This document shows positions 47,443-58,800 of a stretch of 64,000 bases of DNA, piece by piece. The position numbers and the translations under genes are program-made. The DNA is taken from positions 54,037 through 118,036 of the IMG/VR virus record IMGVR_UViG_3300042503_001656; one strand, written 5' to 3'. Below the pieces are notes generated by a model that saw only the letters and a program-made list of their open reading frames with translations, was not told where the DNA came from and searched no databases. The DNA is from a virus. Every line of letters starts with the position of its first letter. Position 1 is the stretch's first letter.

Positions 47443-48085
47443 GTGTGCCACCAAACTGAATGCGGACAATCTCTGCAATCAAGTCGTCAAGGTCTTGGTC
47501 GGTTGCATTTGACTTTGTTGGCTTTGGTCGACCACCTGCATGCTTCTCCCAAAACTCATTGAGTTCTGTCTTTTGTTCAGCGTTGAGCGACTTAGCAAGG
47601 CCAGCAAACTGCTCCCACTTGTCAAGTCGTTCTTGTTCCTGTGGAGAGATGCTCATTGCTTCTTCAACATCCATTGCCTCTTCACTGCGAGCGAGATACA
47701 AGCCAACTCCAAGAGTTTGGGCTGCTTTCTTGAGCGCATCAGAAACCGCACCCTTCATCTCGTCACCGAGGTCAACAATGTCGCCAGTCTTCGTGCGCTT
47801 GATTTTTTGACCACCAAATCCATCACGAACAATGACGCTTTCTGGACGTGTTGCATCCGTGTGCCACATTAAACGCACATGGGCGACAATGTAGTCAGGG
47901 TCAAGAGTGTCACGCTCGCACGAAAGAATATTGAATGACCACGCTTCAATTCCAAGAACCTTGTTTAAGCGAGTAATCACTTCACTTACCGGAATGTAGG
48001 TAAGAGATGCTCCACCTTTCTTAAGGATTTTTTCCATCTCTCGTGGAAATGGTTCGCTTAACTGTTGCATAACTGTGTTGTTCAT
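47429..48085 (-). CDS. Rad52-like ssDNA annealing protein
   Basis: I place the start at 48085, an ATGA overlap with the upstream stop; a longer form from 48139 has no RBS. A 218-residue protein with the Rad52/Rad22 family core: 'LTYIPVSEVITRLNKVLG' and 'AWSFNILS', 'HVRLMWH', 'DEMKGAVSDALKKAAQTLGV' and 'GLYLA'. It anneals complementary ssDNA in phage recombination. The RecB-like nuclease downstream is its likely partner, a Red-like pair. The C-terminal tail is acidic and variable, as is usual for SSB or nuclease contacts. Confidence 0.8.
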   Translation of the reverse strand: MNNTVMQQLSEPFPREMEKILKKGGASLTYIPVSEVITRLNKVLGIEAWSFNILSCERDTLDPDYIVAHVRLMWHTDATRPESVIVRDGFGGQKIKRTKTGDIVDLGDEMKGAVSDALKKAAQTLGVGLYLARSEEAMDVEEAMSISPQEQERLDKWEQFAGLAKSLNAEQKTELNEFWEKHAGGRPKPTKSNATDQDLDDLIAEIVRIQFGGTLVSE

Positions 48086-48579
48086 TCTGTGTCGCCCTTT
48101 CTGACGATGATGCTTGTTTTTAGTACGCCTGTTTCGCAATACATATCTGGGTTGATACCGATGTTGTTGAGTTCTTTGATTCTCCAGTAAGAAGGAGCGC
48201 AGTAAGTCATTAACTCCATAGCAATATCTTCTGGAGACTTTACAACCTCGCCCGTGTCCATGTCAACGGACATCTGACCAAGTCGGTCAACTACTGCTTT
48301 GGCAAGGTCTTTATGTTGCCAAGCTTTCCGTTCGTATGAAGACTTCTTTTCAATGATTGCGTTTCCAGGAAGTGGAACAGCGGACTCTTTGTCCATCATT
48401 TCTCCAAAACGATTCGCAACAGAGTCATAAACAAGAGACATGTCTCGTTTGGCTAGATTCATCTGAAGAAGCATGTTTCCCGCTTCTTCAAGAGTTGCTC
48501 CATTGTTCATGGCTTCAAGAACTTCTGCTTCGAGTTGAACCATGAGGTAGCGAATCTCAACAATTTTTTCTATGGTCAA
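48082..48579 (-). CDS. hypothetical protein of the recombination operon
   Basis: A 165-residue protein with a TTG start after AGGACGG. The first half is helical ('MVQLEAEVLEAMNNGATLEE') and the second contains 'SYERKAWQHKDLAKAVVDRL' and 'YCAPSYWRIKELNNIGINPD'. This pattern recurs in actinophages next to annealing proteins, but I know of no function. It is coupled to the Rad52-like gene by ATGA. Confidence 0.65.
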   Translation of the reverse strand: MTIEKIVEIRYLMVQLEAEVLEAMNNGATLEEAGNMLLQMNLAKRDMSLVYDSVANRFGEMMDKESAVPLPGNAIIEKKSSYERKAWQHKDLAKAVVDRLGQMSVDMDTGEVVKSPEDIAMELMTYCAPSYWRIKELNNIGINPDMYCETGVLKTSIIVRKGDTE

Positions 48580-48615
48580 TTAGTACCGTCCTAGTTAGTA
48601 GCTGGTCTCCCAGTG

Positions 48616-49932
48616 CTAGATAACGATAGCAATCCTTCTTCTTTGTTGCAACCCGAGTCCGGCCAAATGTGTAAAAGCCCCAACAGCAGAGTCAACCTGG
48701 TCGTCGTGGTCGCATGCTTCAGGGAAAGAAGAAAGTTCATCAAGCCACTGAGTCAGCCATGGACCCCTAACTACCCTTACGTTTCCATTTGCTACTGCTG
48801 CGGCAAATGGTCTAGCCCTAGTGACCTTGTCTCCGGTTGCCCTAACTCCAGAAAAGTTATAACCGGGAAGAACGTATCTGGCGTACTGGTCGACAAGCGC
48901 TTTACCGCTTGAGCCGGGCTCCATTTCCATAAGAATCGGGGTATCTAGACCGTCTTCGTATGCTGTTTGAGATATTAATTGCTCGACTTTTTCCCCACGA
49001 ACCCTGACTCTCTTGACGTCCATGATGTAAGCAATGCCTTGGTCAAACATCATCAAGGTTCCAACCGTGTAGTCAGGGTCAGGGTTGTTTGGACTTGGTT
49101 CGGTTGCTGCAAGGTCCCAGAACCTAACAACCCTTGCTGTGTTGGATATTGTTGGGACTTCAGACTGGTCAATAATAATTACCGACTCTCGTTCAAAGAG
49201 GCTTCCGAGAGTCGTGCTCCACCAGTCACCTTCTTCAAGTCGTCTACGCTCGATTGGGTCAAGGGCTTGCAAAGCCTGACGATACGAATCAGCGTCAATT
49301 CCGGGGTTGTCCGTAAGTTTTGAAGGTACGAATATTCTTCCTTCAGACAATCCCTCAACAATGAATCTCTGCCTCACCCAGTTGGGCGCAGGGTTAGATG
49401 CGCAACGCATTCTGAGGGGGACTTCCGATAGGGGGCCAGAGTTGGGTCGACGCAAACGGGAGAACATGTAGCGATAGTCGGATTCCCGGATTTCGGTGAC
49501 TTCGTCCATTCCGATGAACTGGAATTCAGAACCTTTGTAGCGAAGATAGTCGGACTGGTTGTTTAGGTATCCAAACGAGATTCTTGCCCCCGAAGGGAAG
49601 GTAGCCACGAAGCTGTTGTTGTTCCAGTGGACATCGTCGTAGTTAGACATCCACGATTTAAAGCGGTCCATGAGTGCTCCAGGTAGCGACAAGTCTGCGA
49701 ATGTTCGACGGAAAAGAATTGCAGAATAGTTGGGGACATCTACAAACTGAAGGGCGGACATCAAAAGCGCAGAAGACTTACCACCGCCAGCAGCACCCCC
49801 AAAAAGGGCCTCAATGCCGTTAGTTCTCAAAAATACCTTTTGAGGCAAAGATGGCTCTTCTGGGCAGTAGTCGGACATCTTTGGTTGGAGATACTCAAGA
49901 ACTTGTTCCCAGTTCGTAGGTTGTTCTGACAT
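48616..49932 (-). CDS. terL: terminase large subunit
   Basis: A 438-residue protein with the two-domain terminase layout. ATPase: Walker A 'ALFGGAAGGGKSS' (about 43-54), Walker B 'FQFIGMDE' (Asp143, Glu144). RNase H-like nuclease: Asp273 in 'RFWDLAATEP', the 'YIMDVKRVRVRG' strand, 'ILMEMEPGSSGKAL', and the last acidic pair in 'DHDDQVDSA'. It translocates DNA into the prohead and cuts concatemers. GGAG precedes the ATG. Unusually, it is leftward, diverging from the portal. No small subunit is obvious in this window. Confidence 0.9.
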   Translation of the reverse strand: MSEQPTNWEQVLEYLQPKMSDYCPEEPSLPQKVFLRTNGIEALFGGAAGGGKSSALLMSALQFVDVPNYSAILFRRTFADLSLPGALMDRFKSWMSNYDDVHWNNNSFVATFPSGARISFGYLNNQSDYLRYKGSEFQFIGMDEVTEIRESDYRYMFSRLRRPNSGPLSEVPLRMRCASNPAPNWVRQRFIVEGLSEGRIFVPSKLTDNPGIDADSYRQALQALDPIERRRLEEGDWWSTTLGSLFERESVIIIDQSEVPTISNTARVVRFWDLAATEPSPNNPDPDYTVGTLMMFDQGIAYIMDVKRVRVRGEKVEQLISQTAYEDGLDTPILMEMEPGSSGKALVDQYARYVLPGYNFSGVRATGDKVTRARPFAAAVANGNVRVVRGPWLTQWLDELSSFPEACDHDDQVDSAVGAFTHLAGLGLQQRRRIAIVI

Positions 49933-49988
49933 ATATATCTCCGGGTTGTTTAGTCTGATGATACTCCAATGCGCTAGGCTGTGAGCAT

Positions 49989-50168
49989 ATGCAAAAGTTA
50001 TGGCTACGAGTTAAAATCAGACTGAACAGGTCTTTGTTCGCTTATTTTTTCATGGTTTCATTTATAATACTATCTAGTATTGGTGCAGCGCTTATATACC
50101 CCCCAGCTGGTTTGCTGGTTGGAGGGGCTACATGTGGCTTCTTCGGATTTTTGTTAGGTCGTGAGTAA
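49989..50168 (+). CDS. 59-aa membrane protein before the portal
   Basis: A short gene reading MQKLWLRVKIRLNRSLFAYF... and ending ...GFFGFLLGRE. It has a very basic N-terminal 14 residues and two hydrophobic segments (about 17-36 and 41-55, the second with 'GLLVGGATCGFFGFLLG'). It starts 5 nt before the portal ATG region ends its upstream space and may be coupled to it. The RBS is weak. It could be a small membrane or virion-associated peptide; function unknown. Confidence 0.55.
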   Translation: MQKLWLRVKIRLNRSLFAYFFMVSFIILSSIGAALIYPPAGLLVGGATCGFFGFLLGRE

Positions 50169-50173
50169 AAAAT

Positions 50174-52252
50174 ATGGCATGGAACGCTTCAACGAACAAG
50201 TCGCTGAATAATCAAGCACAAAAAGACATTGGACCTGGAGCACCAGTAGCCCAAAATCCCGGCTATGCAGGCAAGCCGTACAGGGACTCCTGGGATATTG
50301 AGCGTGCCTATAGAGAAGGCATGCAGAAGGTTACATGGGTGTCTAGGTGTATCGATGCCATTGCTGGAAACCAGGCAAGACTGCCGATAATACTCAGAAA
50401 AGACAACTCACCTCATGGTGAAATTCTTTCAATCAGAGAGTCAAAAAAGACAAATCTTCTTAATATTCTAAACTCAAAGTCTAATGTTGGAGAAAACTCC
50501 TACATTTTTAGATACAGACTTTCTGCTCAGTTGATGCTTGGCACCAGGGGTGCTTTTATTGAAAAAGTAAGAGGACGAGACGGCGGAATAATTGGCCTCA
50601 ACCTATTACCTCCTCAGTCAACCTCCCCAATACCAGACCCTAAAAAGTTTGTTTCTGGCTACGAAGTTCAAATGCCCACAGGAAACAAGGTCTACCTGAA
50701 GCCAGAAGACGTTTGCTGGGTGAGAAGACCTCACCCAATCGACCCATACTTGTCACTGACCCCATTGGAGGCCTGTGGCGTTGCGATTGAAATAGAAAAC
50801 CTGGCAAAGCTTTACAACAGAAACTACCTATTAAACGACGGTAGACCGGGTGGTTTGCTTGTTCTTCGTGGAGAAATCGACGACGACGACAAAGAAGAAT
50901 TGAGAAGCCGTTTCCGTGGAAACCTTTCACGCGCTGGATATACCTCTGTAATCGCTTCCGACGACGGTGTTGACTATGTTGACACTTCAGCAAACCCAAG
51001 AGACGCTGCGTACATACAGATGCGTCAAATAACAAAGGAGGAAATCCTTGCTTCATTTGGTGTTCCAGAGTCGGTTATCGGTAATGCTGCTGGTAGAACT
51101 TTTAGCAACGCTTCGGAAGAAATTCGTGTCTTTTGGATGGAGACGATGCTTCCCCATTTGGAGATTCTTTCACGGGCTCTAGATGAACTAGATGAAGACA
51201 ACTATGTTGACTTCAATGTTGACCAAGTGCCCATTTTGATGCTTTACGAGCAGGAGCGCCACCGCTACTTGATGGACGAATTCAACGCAGGTCTTATCAG
51301 CAATAACGAGTACAGAATAGGCTCAGGTCGCAAAGAAACAGAAAGCGACCTTGCTGACTCGCTCTTGGCTAATCCAAACCTTATTCCTATTGCAAATACG
51401 AAGAAGAAGATGGAAGAGCCTTCTCAGGCACAGGTTCCAGGGGCACCAGGACAGCCTGGGATGCCCGGAATGCCTCCAGGTGCACCCGGCATGCCTCCGA
51501 TGCCAGGAATGCCTCCAGGACCGGAAGCACAGCCAGCACTTGACCCAAATACGATGGCTGGGGCAATGGCAGAAGTATCTGGAGCACAAGCAGGTGGAGA
51601 ACTGGCACAATCTCCAATCCCAGGAATGCCTCCAGGAATGATGACCGGAGCAGAGCCAGTACCTCCTGGTGCTACCTCTGCTGAGTCGCCAACCATAATG
51701 ACAAAAGACGCCCTCGAAGCAATTTCCCAAAAGCAAGAAATCGAAAGATGGGAAGAGATACTTGTCAGAAGCATGGAAAGAGTCATGGAAAGACAACAGC
51801 GTGTTGTTCTTGAGAAGTCAAGTGGAGCAAAAGCAAAGAAGGCTTTGTTTGCTGGAACCCTAGATATCCCATCTGTGCTTCACTCAGAGACATGGGATAG
51901 GCAATTCGATGAGGACATCAGGCCGGTAATTACGGCCATAGTCAAAGAATCGTTAAAAGCTTCTACATCAATCGAGAAAAAGTCCGCGAAAAGTTGGGAA
52001 GTAGAGTCTGACATCATTGCTCAAGTTGATTCTCAAATGTTACGAATCAAGAGCTTAAACCAGGATTTGACAGAGGAAATTACTTCCCTCATGTTGTCTT
52101 CTCTGAATGTTTCTGACGAAGACCAGCGAGCTGGCGCTTTTAGGTCAAACATCGTGTCTTTGTATACAAATGTGTTGGCAAAACGGCTTCCGGAGATAGC
52201 TAGCGAGGAATCTAGGCGTGCCTGGACTTACGGAAAATTCATCGCTAGATAG
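50174..52252 (+). CDS. portal protein with long disordered C-terminus
   Basis: A 692-residue protein of the HK97-type portal family: 'VTWVSRCIDAIAGNQARLP' at the start, 'YRLSAQLMLGTRGAFIEKVR', 'LLPPQSTSPIPDP', 'LEACGVAIEIENLAKLYNRN' and 'RQITKEEILASFGVPESVIG' in the usual order to about residue 430. The rest is an unusual extension of about 260 residues with PGMP/PGAP-type repeats (about 420-460), then a helical C-terminal domain ('RSMERVMERQQRVVLEKSS'). The same PGMP repeat is found in the following protease protein, so the two may interact. It forms the DNA entry ring of the head. Confidence 0.9.
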   Translation: MAWNASTNKSLNNQAQKDIGPGAPVAQNPGYAGKPYRDSWDIERAYREGMQKVTWVSRCIDAIAGNQARLPIILRKDNSPHGEILSIRESKKTNLLNILNSKSNVGENSYIFRYRLSAQLMLGTRGAFIEKVRGRDGGIIGLNLLPPQSTSPIPDPKKFVSGYEVQMPTGNKVYLKPEDVCWVRRPHPIDPYLSLTPLEACGVAIEIENLAKLYNRNYLLNDGRPGGLLVLRGEIDDDDKEELRSRFRGNLSRAGYTSVIASDDGVDYVDTSANPRDAAYIQMRQITKEEILASFGVPESVIGNAAGRTFSNASEEIRVFWMETMLPHLEILSRALDELDEDNYVDFNVDQVPILMLYEQERHRYLMDEFNAGLISNNEYRIGSGRKETESDLADSLLANPNLIPIANTKKKMEEPSQAQVPGAPGQPGMPGMPPGAPGMPPMPGMPPGPEAQPALDPNTMAGAMAEVSGAQAGGELAQSPIPGMPPGMMTGAEPVPPGATSAESPTIMTKDALEAISQKQEIERWEEILVRSMERVMERQQRVVLEKSSGAKAKKALFAGTLDIPSVLHSETWDRQFDEDIRPVITAIVKESLKASTSIEKKSAKSWEVESDIIAQVDSQMLRIKSLNQDLTEEITSLMLSSLNVSDEDQRAGAFRSNIVSLYTNVLAKRLPEIASEESRRAWTYGKFIAR

Positions 52253-52322
52253 TTTTAGTATTTAGTTTTAGTAAACGACGCTAAAAACCTGAATACTTGC
52301 GGTTTCCATTGGTATTTTCGTT

Positions 52323-52328
52323 TATTAT
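52323..52328 (+). promoter_or_regulatory. candidate -10 for the polyprotein gene
   Basis: TATTAT, 22 nt before the ATG at 52351, in the 98-nt gap after the portal. An AAGGAG RBS follows at 52336-52345. No good -35 is seen. Confidence 0.3.
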
Positions 52329-52350
52329 CGAAGAAGACACAAGGAGTCAC

Positions 52351-52875
52351 ATGTCCTCTTCTAATAAAAAATCCGACATTCAGTACAAGGCTGCACCGCA
52401 AGGAATGGTGAATTTAGACGAGGCCCAAGGCATCGTCGAATGTTTTGTCGCTGGGATAGGCAACAAAGACTCTGTTGGTGACGTTTGCGCACCAGGGGCT
52501 TTCGGCAAGAGTCTTACCAGAAGGAAGCCACGAGTCGTATGGGGACACAACTGGAACGACCCCATTGGCAAGGTCATCGACATGTACGAGGTTCCACCCA
52601 ACGACCCTCGTTTACCAGCAAAGATGAAGGCTGCAGGAATTGGCGGTCTTTATGCTCGCGTTCAATTCAACCTTATGTCGGAAAAGGGTCGTGAGGCGTT
52701 TGCCAATGTTGCTTTCTTTGGTGAAGAGCAAGAGTGGTCTATTGGTTACAAAACAATCAATGCAAAATTTGACCCACAGATGCAAGCAAACATTCTTTAT
52801 GAAGTAGAGCTTTATGAAGTGTCTCCAGTTCTTCATGGAGCAAACCAGCTGACAGGAACAATTTCAGTAAAGTCA
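52351..52875 (+). other. S78 prohead protease domain
   Basis: Residues 1-175 have the family phrases 'AQGIVECFVAGIGNKDSVGD', 'RKPRVVWGHNWNDPIGKVI' (catalytic His66), 'EEQEWSIGYKT' (Ser130) and 'LYEVSPVLHGAN' (acid near 156). This is the HK97/P22-type capsid maturation protease. It normally cuts scaffold and capsid N-termini inside the prohead and here heads a 3846-residue protein. Residue numbers are counted from the ATG at 52351; the catalytic assignment is by family pattern. Confidence 0.85.
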
Positions 52876-55800
52876 GAAGAGCAGCCATCTGGCGTTTCAG
52901 TAATTAATGCACCAAGCATTGATGGGTTAAACGTAAATGAGCTTTCTTCTATTCTTGAAGCACTTAAGGCTATTTCTTCTTCCGTTTCAGAAGACGAAAA
53001 GTGTGGACCAGGAATGATGCCACAAGGAATGCCAGGAATGCCTTCTGGCGGACCAGGTATGCCTTCTGGGCCGAAGCCAATGCATACAAACACTCCTGGT
53101 GCAGCACCAAGAGAAGTTGTTAAACCACAAATTCCATCCATGCCAGAAAACCCAATGACCGTAGCGCTTCGCCGTGAACTCGCGACTCGCACTGGCTCAA
53201 ATGTAATTGTGCGTTCAGCAAGTGACAGTGTCGTCGTTTTTGACAGGGTGCTGGCTGACGGAACATCAAGCACATACAGATTGCCTTTCCACTATGCCGG
53301 TGGAGAGTTTATGTTCGGCAAGCCAGAAAAAGTTCAGTCTCAAGCAAACTACGTCCAAGATTCTCCTTTGTCTGAAATCATGGTTGAAGCGCTTCTTTCT
53401 GGCCCCACTGCAGGCGCAGAAAAGTCTTTAATCTCTTTTGACGACCAAGAGTGGGGTGAAGGATTTGGGCAATCAATTCCGTCACAGCAAGTTGATGCTT
53501 CAACTTTGAATAGCGTTATCGCTAATCTTCAAAAAATAATCGAGCAGAAATCTGAATATGTTGTTCAAGTTGCTCCAGAACATGCTTTTGAAGTAAAGCA
53601 AGCGATAGACCCAATTCTTGATTTCTACAAGGTTGACGCAACCATCAATGAAGATGGAATTGTTGTTAAGTCACTCAATGAAGACTTTTTGAACGCTCTT
53701 GACATCGCCACAAAAGGCGTATTACGCAGTCTTGGCAACCTTGCGGGTAGAGCAATAGACCGCCCTAATATTGGCAGAAACAGAAGAGACAGAACACCCA
53801 ACCTTGCATCACGAGGCCCTGGAATTGGTTCACGAGGAGCGGTAGTAAGACTCCGTGATGGAAGCACGTGGGACCCAAAAAACGCACCGGATAGAAACCG
53901 TAATGGCATTGTAGGTGAAGGCCTCTTTGACAGTAGCGGAAGGTCGTTGGCACAGCCAGACCCAACACCAGAGGGGCCAGATTCTATCCGGGGAGCAAAG
54001 ACACCAAAGTCACCGCAGACCCCTAAAAGGCAGGCAGCGGCTGCCGCAAAAAGAAACGCTACTGTAAAAAGAACTTCTGGGCAGCCCCAGAAAGCAAGGC
54101 AGCGTCTTTCTTCAGGCGGAATTGACCAAGAAGTTGACGATACACCAATGCTTGAGGAGAAGTTCAAGAAGGAAGTCTCTGGCTTTTTGTCTGAAATAGG
54201 AACAAACCGTAATGAGATAGAAAACATTCTTGACCTGTGGGAAAACAACGATGCAGACCATGACAAGTACATGGAAGAGCATGGAGCTGGTTCAAAAAAC
54301 TTTGCTGAAAACGTGGCTTATGCAGCGTCAGCAATGTACGAAGACTACATCTCTGATGCGGGAGATAGGCAGGCTGACCGTCGTGCCGAGGGAGGGCGTT
54401 TCTCGTCTGGCGAGTGGACAAAAATTCCTGGTGTTGGCTATGAGATGGATGCCCCAGACATTGAAGGTGTTTATGAAATACAGGAAGGCCTTGACGGGAA
54501 GTTCTATGTAGTCAGATACTCCGATGGCAACCGTAATGGTGGCCAAAACATGGGCATATATGAGCATGATAAGCCTTTCTCTACTCTTGCAGCAGCAAAG
54601 AAGTGGTCTGAAAAAGACTATGCGCAAGCAGCTGATGAATATATGCCAGATGGCATGGAGGATGCAGATTCAGAAGATGGCGAAAGGTTCTCTTCTGGTC
54701 AAATTGACTTCGACAAGATAGGCGAATCGGGCCTCAGAGAAATGCGCCATGTTGAGCGCAACCCTCTTAGATTTGATACACAGGCAGACAAAGATGCACG
54801 CGCTGCGTACGAACGGGTTGTAGCAAACTTTAGAGCAAACAACGGTTTCTTCCGTGAAGTACCTATGTATGCAGGTGACAAAAAGTGGCACAGCGAAGAC
54901 TGGTTCCGTGGCCGCGAGATGGCAGAAAACGTTGCCACCTTGCGATTTGGTGACCCAATTGACCAAATGCCGTTCTTCGATAAACCAGGCAAGCCATCAA
55001 AAAGAGAATTCTTCGAGAGAACTACAACTGTTGATTACAGGTCCTGGTACATGGCAAAAATTCCAGCCATGACGCAAGAGTTGGACAGAGTGCTTGCTTC
55101 CGACGCCTATTCAGATGAATACAAAGAAGCATTCCTAGAAGGAATGAGGACATTCTTCTACGTGAATAGGCCAAACCTTCAGTACGCTCCGAAAGATACA
55201 CAGGCGCAGTATGAAGAATGGCTTCAGCGTTCAGGTCTCGGCTGGAAGGGTAGATACTCTACTTCTGGTCCAAAATTCGAAGACATGGAAACAAACAGAT
55301 TTTCTTCTGGTGCTACAGGTAGAGATAACAAGGTAATTGAGTCTTACGAAAACGTTGACGACCTCAAAGAAGCAATGTTTAGTGCTCTCTGGGAAATGTC
55401 ACTAAAGGGTGACATTGATGGTGTTACGGCAGAAGAACTTGCAGATGCGATTAGCGTAAATACGAACTGGGTAGAACCACATCTTGAAGATGTAAAGAAT
55501 TACGCGCTTGATGCAAGAAGAAGTATGGATGAGTATTACTCTTCCATTCCTGAGCTAACCGACGAAGAGATGGACCAGGAATACAGGGACTGGCTGGATT
55601 CACAGGCTGGCAAAGACAGCGCTCGTGCCATGACTATTAAAGAAAAATTCGACAGCATGACCGACGAAGAGGCAGCTGATTATGTTGCTTGGCTCGAAGA
55701 AGAGACATGGAGAGACAGAAGCGATACGTACTTCTCATCTGGAGAAAGAGGAACCCCTGAAGAGAGGGTAGAGCTCTATAACAGGAGAGCCTCTGAAAAG

Positions 55801-58800
55801 AATGCAATTCTTGAGTCCATGACACCAGAAGAGCTTGCAGAATATGCAGAGCAGTGGAATGAAGACCATCGCGAAGATGAAAGATTCTCGTCTGGCCAAG
55901 TCAATAGACCGAAGTCAACAAAAACCGGAGAAGAGTTTATTGGCCGTAGCTACGGTCTTCATGATTTTTTTGTTTACGACGAAGAAGACGATTTTGAGAA
56001 TATTGACAAGGCGATTGTAGATTCACTTCTCAAAGGCGAAAGAATGTCCCTTGATGACCTTCTGCTTGAAGTGCGAGGCATCAATGACCCCGACCTCAGC
56101 GGAGAAGCACTGGTCCGCAGACCAGACCAAATGGGCGCAAACGCAAGACGCGTTGCTGAAGCTGTTGCAAACAATACATCCGTTAGTCCATCGTTGGCCA
56201 ACCAGAAGGCTGGAAGGGAAGACATACTTCACTTTAGTTACAATGGTAAACAGCGTTCTATATACCCAGAGACTTTTTCAACAAGCAAAAAGGGTGTTGG
56301 CTATTTTGTTGGCTGGGACGAAACCGCAGATAACGGCAATGGCGCATATAGAAGTTTCAATATAGACAAAATAGAAGGCCTTATATCTAGCGCAATACCT
56401 CCACATGTAGACAGGGCAGCAAGGTATACAGATTATTCATGGAACATAACTGACTTCTCTGATGAAGATAATCAAAAAATTCTTGAACAGATGCGACGTA
56501 CTAAAGAGTTCAGGGTTCTTGATGACGCGCAAGACCTGATAGACGATGAGGTGAGCGCAGGAGGCACAAGAGTTGCAGGCTCGACTCTTGATATTGCGGA
56601 AAAAGAAGCCCAAGCAGCTTTCCAAGATGCTCGCAATAGACAAATTGACAAGATGGTTGCCGACGGCAAAATTAAGCCGCTATCAAGAGATAGTAGATTC
56701 TCTTCAGGAATGGTTAACGACGGTCTTCCAGACGGATACTGGGACACCGCAGACGACATGGCAGATTCTTATGGCGACAGAGAAGACTACACAGACGCAA
56801 GGTTCTCCTCTGGTGGAATGCCAAGCACTAAAGAGCAAGCAGACCTAATAGCTTTTGCTAGGTCAAAGCCTGGCACTTTTACAGACAGTGTTGTTTCTCA
56901 ATTTGACAGAAACAGAAGACTGTCAGAAAAGCAATGGGACGCAATACGTAGAATGATGCGCGGTGCATCTGGTGGTAAGGCTGCTCCAAAAGCAGATAAG
57001 CCAACTGCTCGTTTTTCTGGAAAGCGTCGTCAAATTGTAGATATTGCCGATATTGAAAAGTATGACTACCCAGAGCTTCCTGCAAAGATAAAGCCAACAC
57101 CAGAACAAGACAGAGCTATCGATGCGATGATGACTGGTGCAGACGTAAAGATTGGTGCTTTAGCAGCAACAGGCAAGACGACAACTGTCATTAACTTTGC
57201 CAACCGCCTCAAGGCTAAAGAACCAGACGCAAGGGTTGTCTATCTCGTGTTTAACAGAAACGCAAAAGACGACGTAGAAAAGCGTGGAATGCCAGGAAAC
57301 GTTTCTGTCTCAACGATGGACGGAATTGCTTACAGAGCAATGGACGCTATCAACCCAGAAATGACCAAGAAGAGCTTTGACAAAAAAGAGGGCCACATAA
57401 AGCCAATCAACTCTTTCAAAGATAGAGCTAAGTATCTTGGTACAAAGGGAATGGTTTCCCAAGGCGAAGAATTGACCGATGTTGATGTTTATAGAATTGT
57501 AGCTAAAGCGATAGATGCATATTCAATAAGCGACGACAAGGAAATTGGACCACAACACTTTACTGGCCCATACAACGGTTCATACAAGGTGACAGACACT
57601 TCATTGCTTCCCGAGTTGCTTAAGTATGCAAACAAGATGTGGGAAGACATGAATCTTCCTAGAGTCAATGGTGCCACCAGGAAAGACCAAAAAGGAATGC
57701 TTCCTGTAAACAACACACATCTAACAAAGATGTGGGCATTGACAAATCCAGACATAGGCGAAATTGCTGAAGTCAATGTAGCAATGGTTGACGAAGCTCA
57801 AGACATGAACCCAGTTTTTGCTGGAATATTGAGGAACTCAAACCTTCAGAAAATCTACATTGGTGACACAAACCAGGCAATTAACGCATGGCGTGGAGCA
57901 GACGGAACAACGCTTGCAAATGTAGAAGCAACATACGACATGCCAATTACTGATTCGTTCAGATTCGGCAAGAACGTAGCGAACATGGGCAACAGATTCC
58001 TTTCGCTTCTCAATACAAAAGAGCGCATGACCGGAAGAAAGACAGACAAGTCTGGAAATCCTGTTGACGGAAGAATTGGACAGGTTGATAACCCAACAAT
58101 GATTTTGACACGCTCTAATGGCGGAGCCATCGCTGCAACCATGGAAGTGTTTGCAGATGGTGGAATTGTTTACGGAAGCCAAAACTTCAAGAGAGATTTG
58201 GAGAACTTCTTAAACAACATCGAATGGATGCAGAATGCCCAAAAGGGCAAACCGTTCTATACAGACGTATATGGAAAGCAAGTATTTTCAGCTCCTGAGT
58301 TCAGTCAAGACCTTGACGGAATTACAAACATTGCAGACTTCAATAAGGCTATTGAAAAGGGCGATGACAACAGACTAAACATGCTTTCTAAGCTGATGAA
58401 CGATTACTCGCTTGAAGACTTGAGAGAATCTCTCAACAACATCATTACAGACAAAAACAAGCTTCCAAAAAATCGTGATGAGTATGTTCACATTCAGACA
58501 GCCCACACATCCAAGGGTCTTGAGTCGCCACGAGTCAAGATTTGGTCAGACTTTAGAAAGCCAAAGAAGCTTGAGAACGGTGAATGGCAATACCCTGATG
58601 AGCAGGAGATGAGGCTTTCTTATGTTGCCGTAACAAGAGCAGAGGAAGAACTTGACCTTGGTTCACTTAGTTGGATTCTTGACCACACAACAGAAGAAGA
58701 CGGTATGCCAAATACTTTCTCTTCTGGAAGAAGCAAAGCAAGAGGCAACAGGGGTGATGGCAAGGGAAGACAAAAACCATGGTCGGCAGAAGATAGGCAA

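Noticed and set aside
52297-52350. Upstream TTG start for the polyprotein
   Set aside because: It would add 18 residues encoded by the leader and RBS; the ATG at 52351 has AAGGAG at ideal spacing and starts the protease domain.
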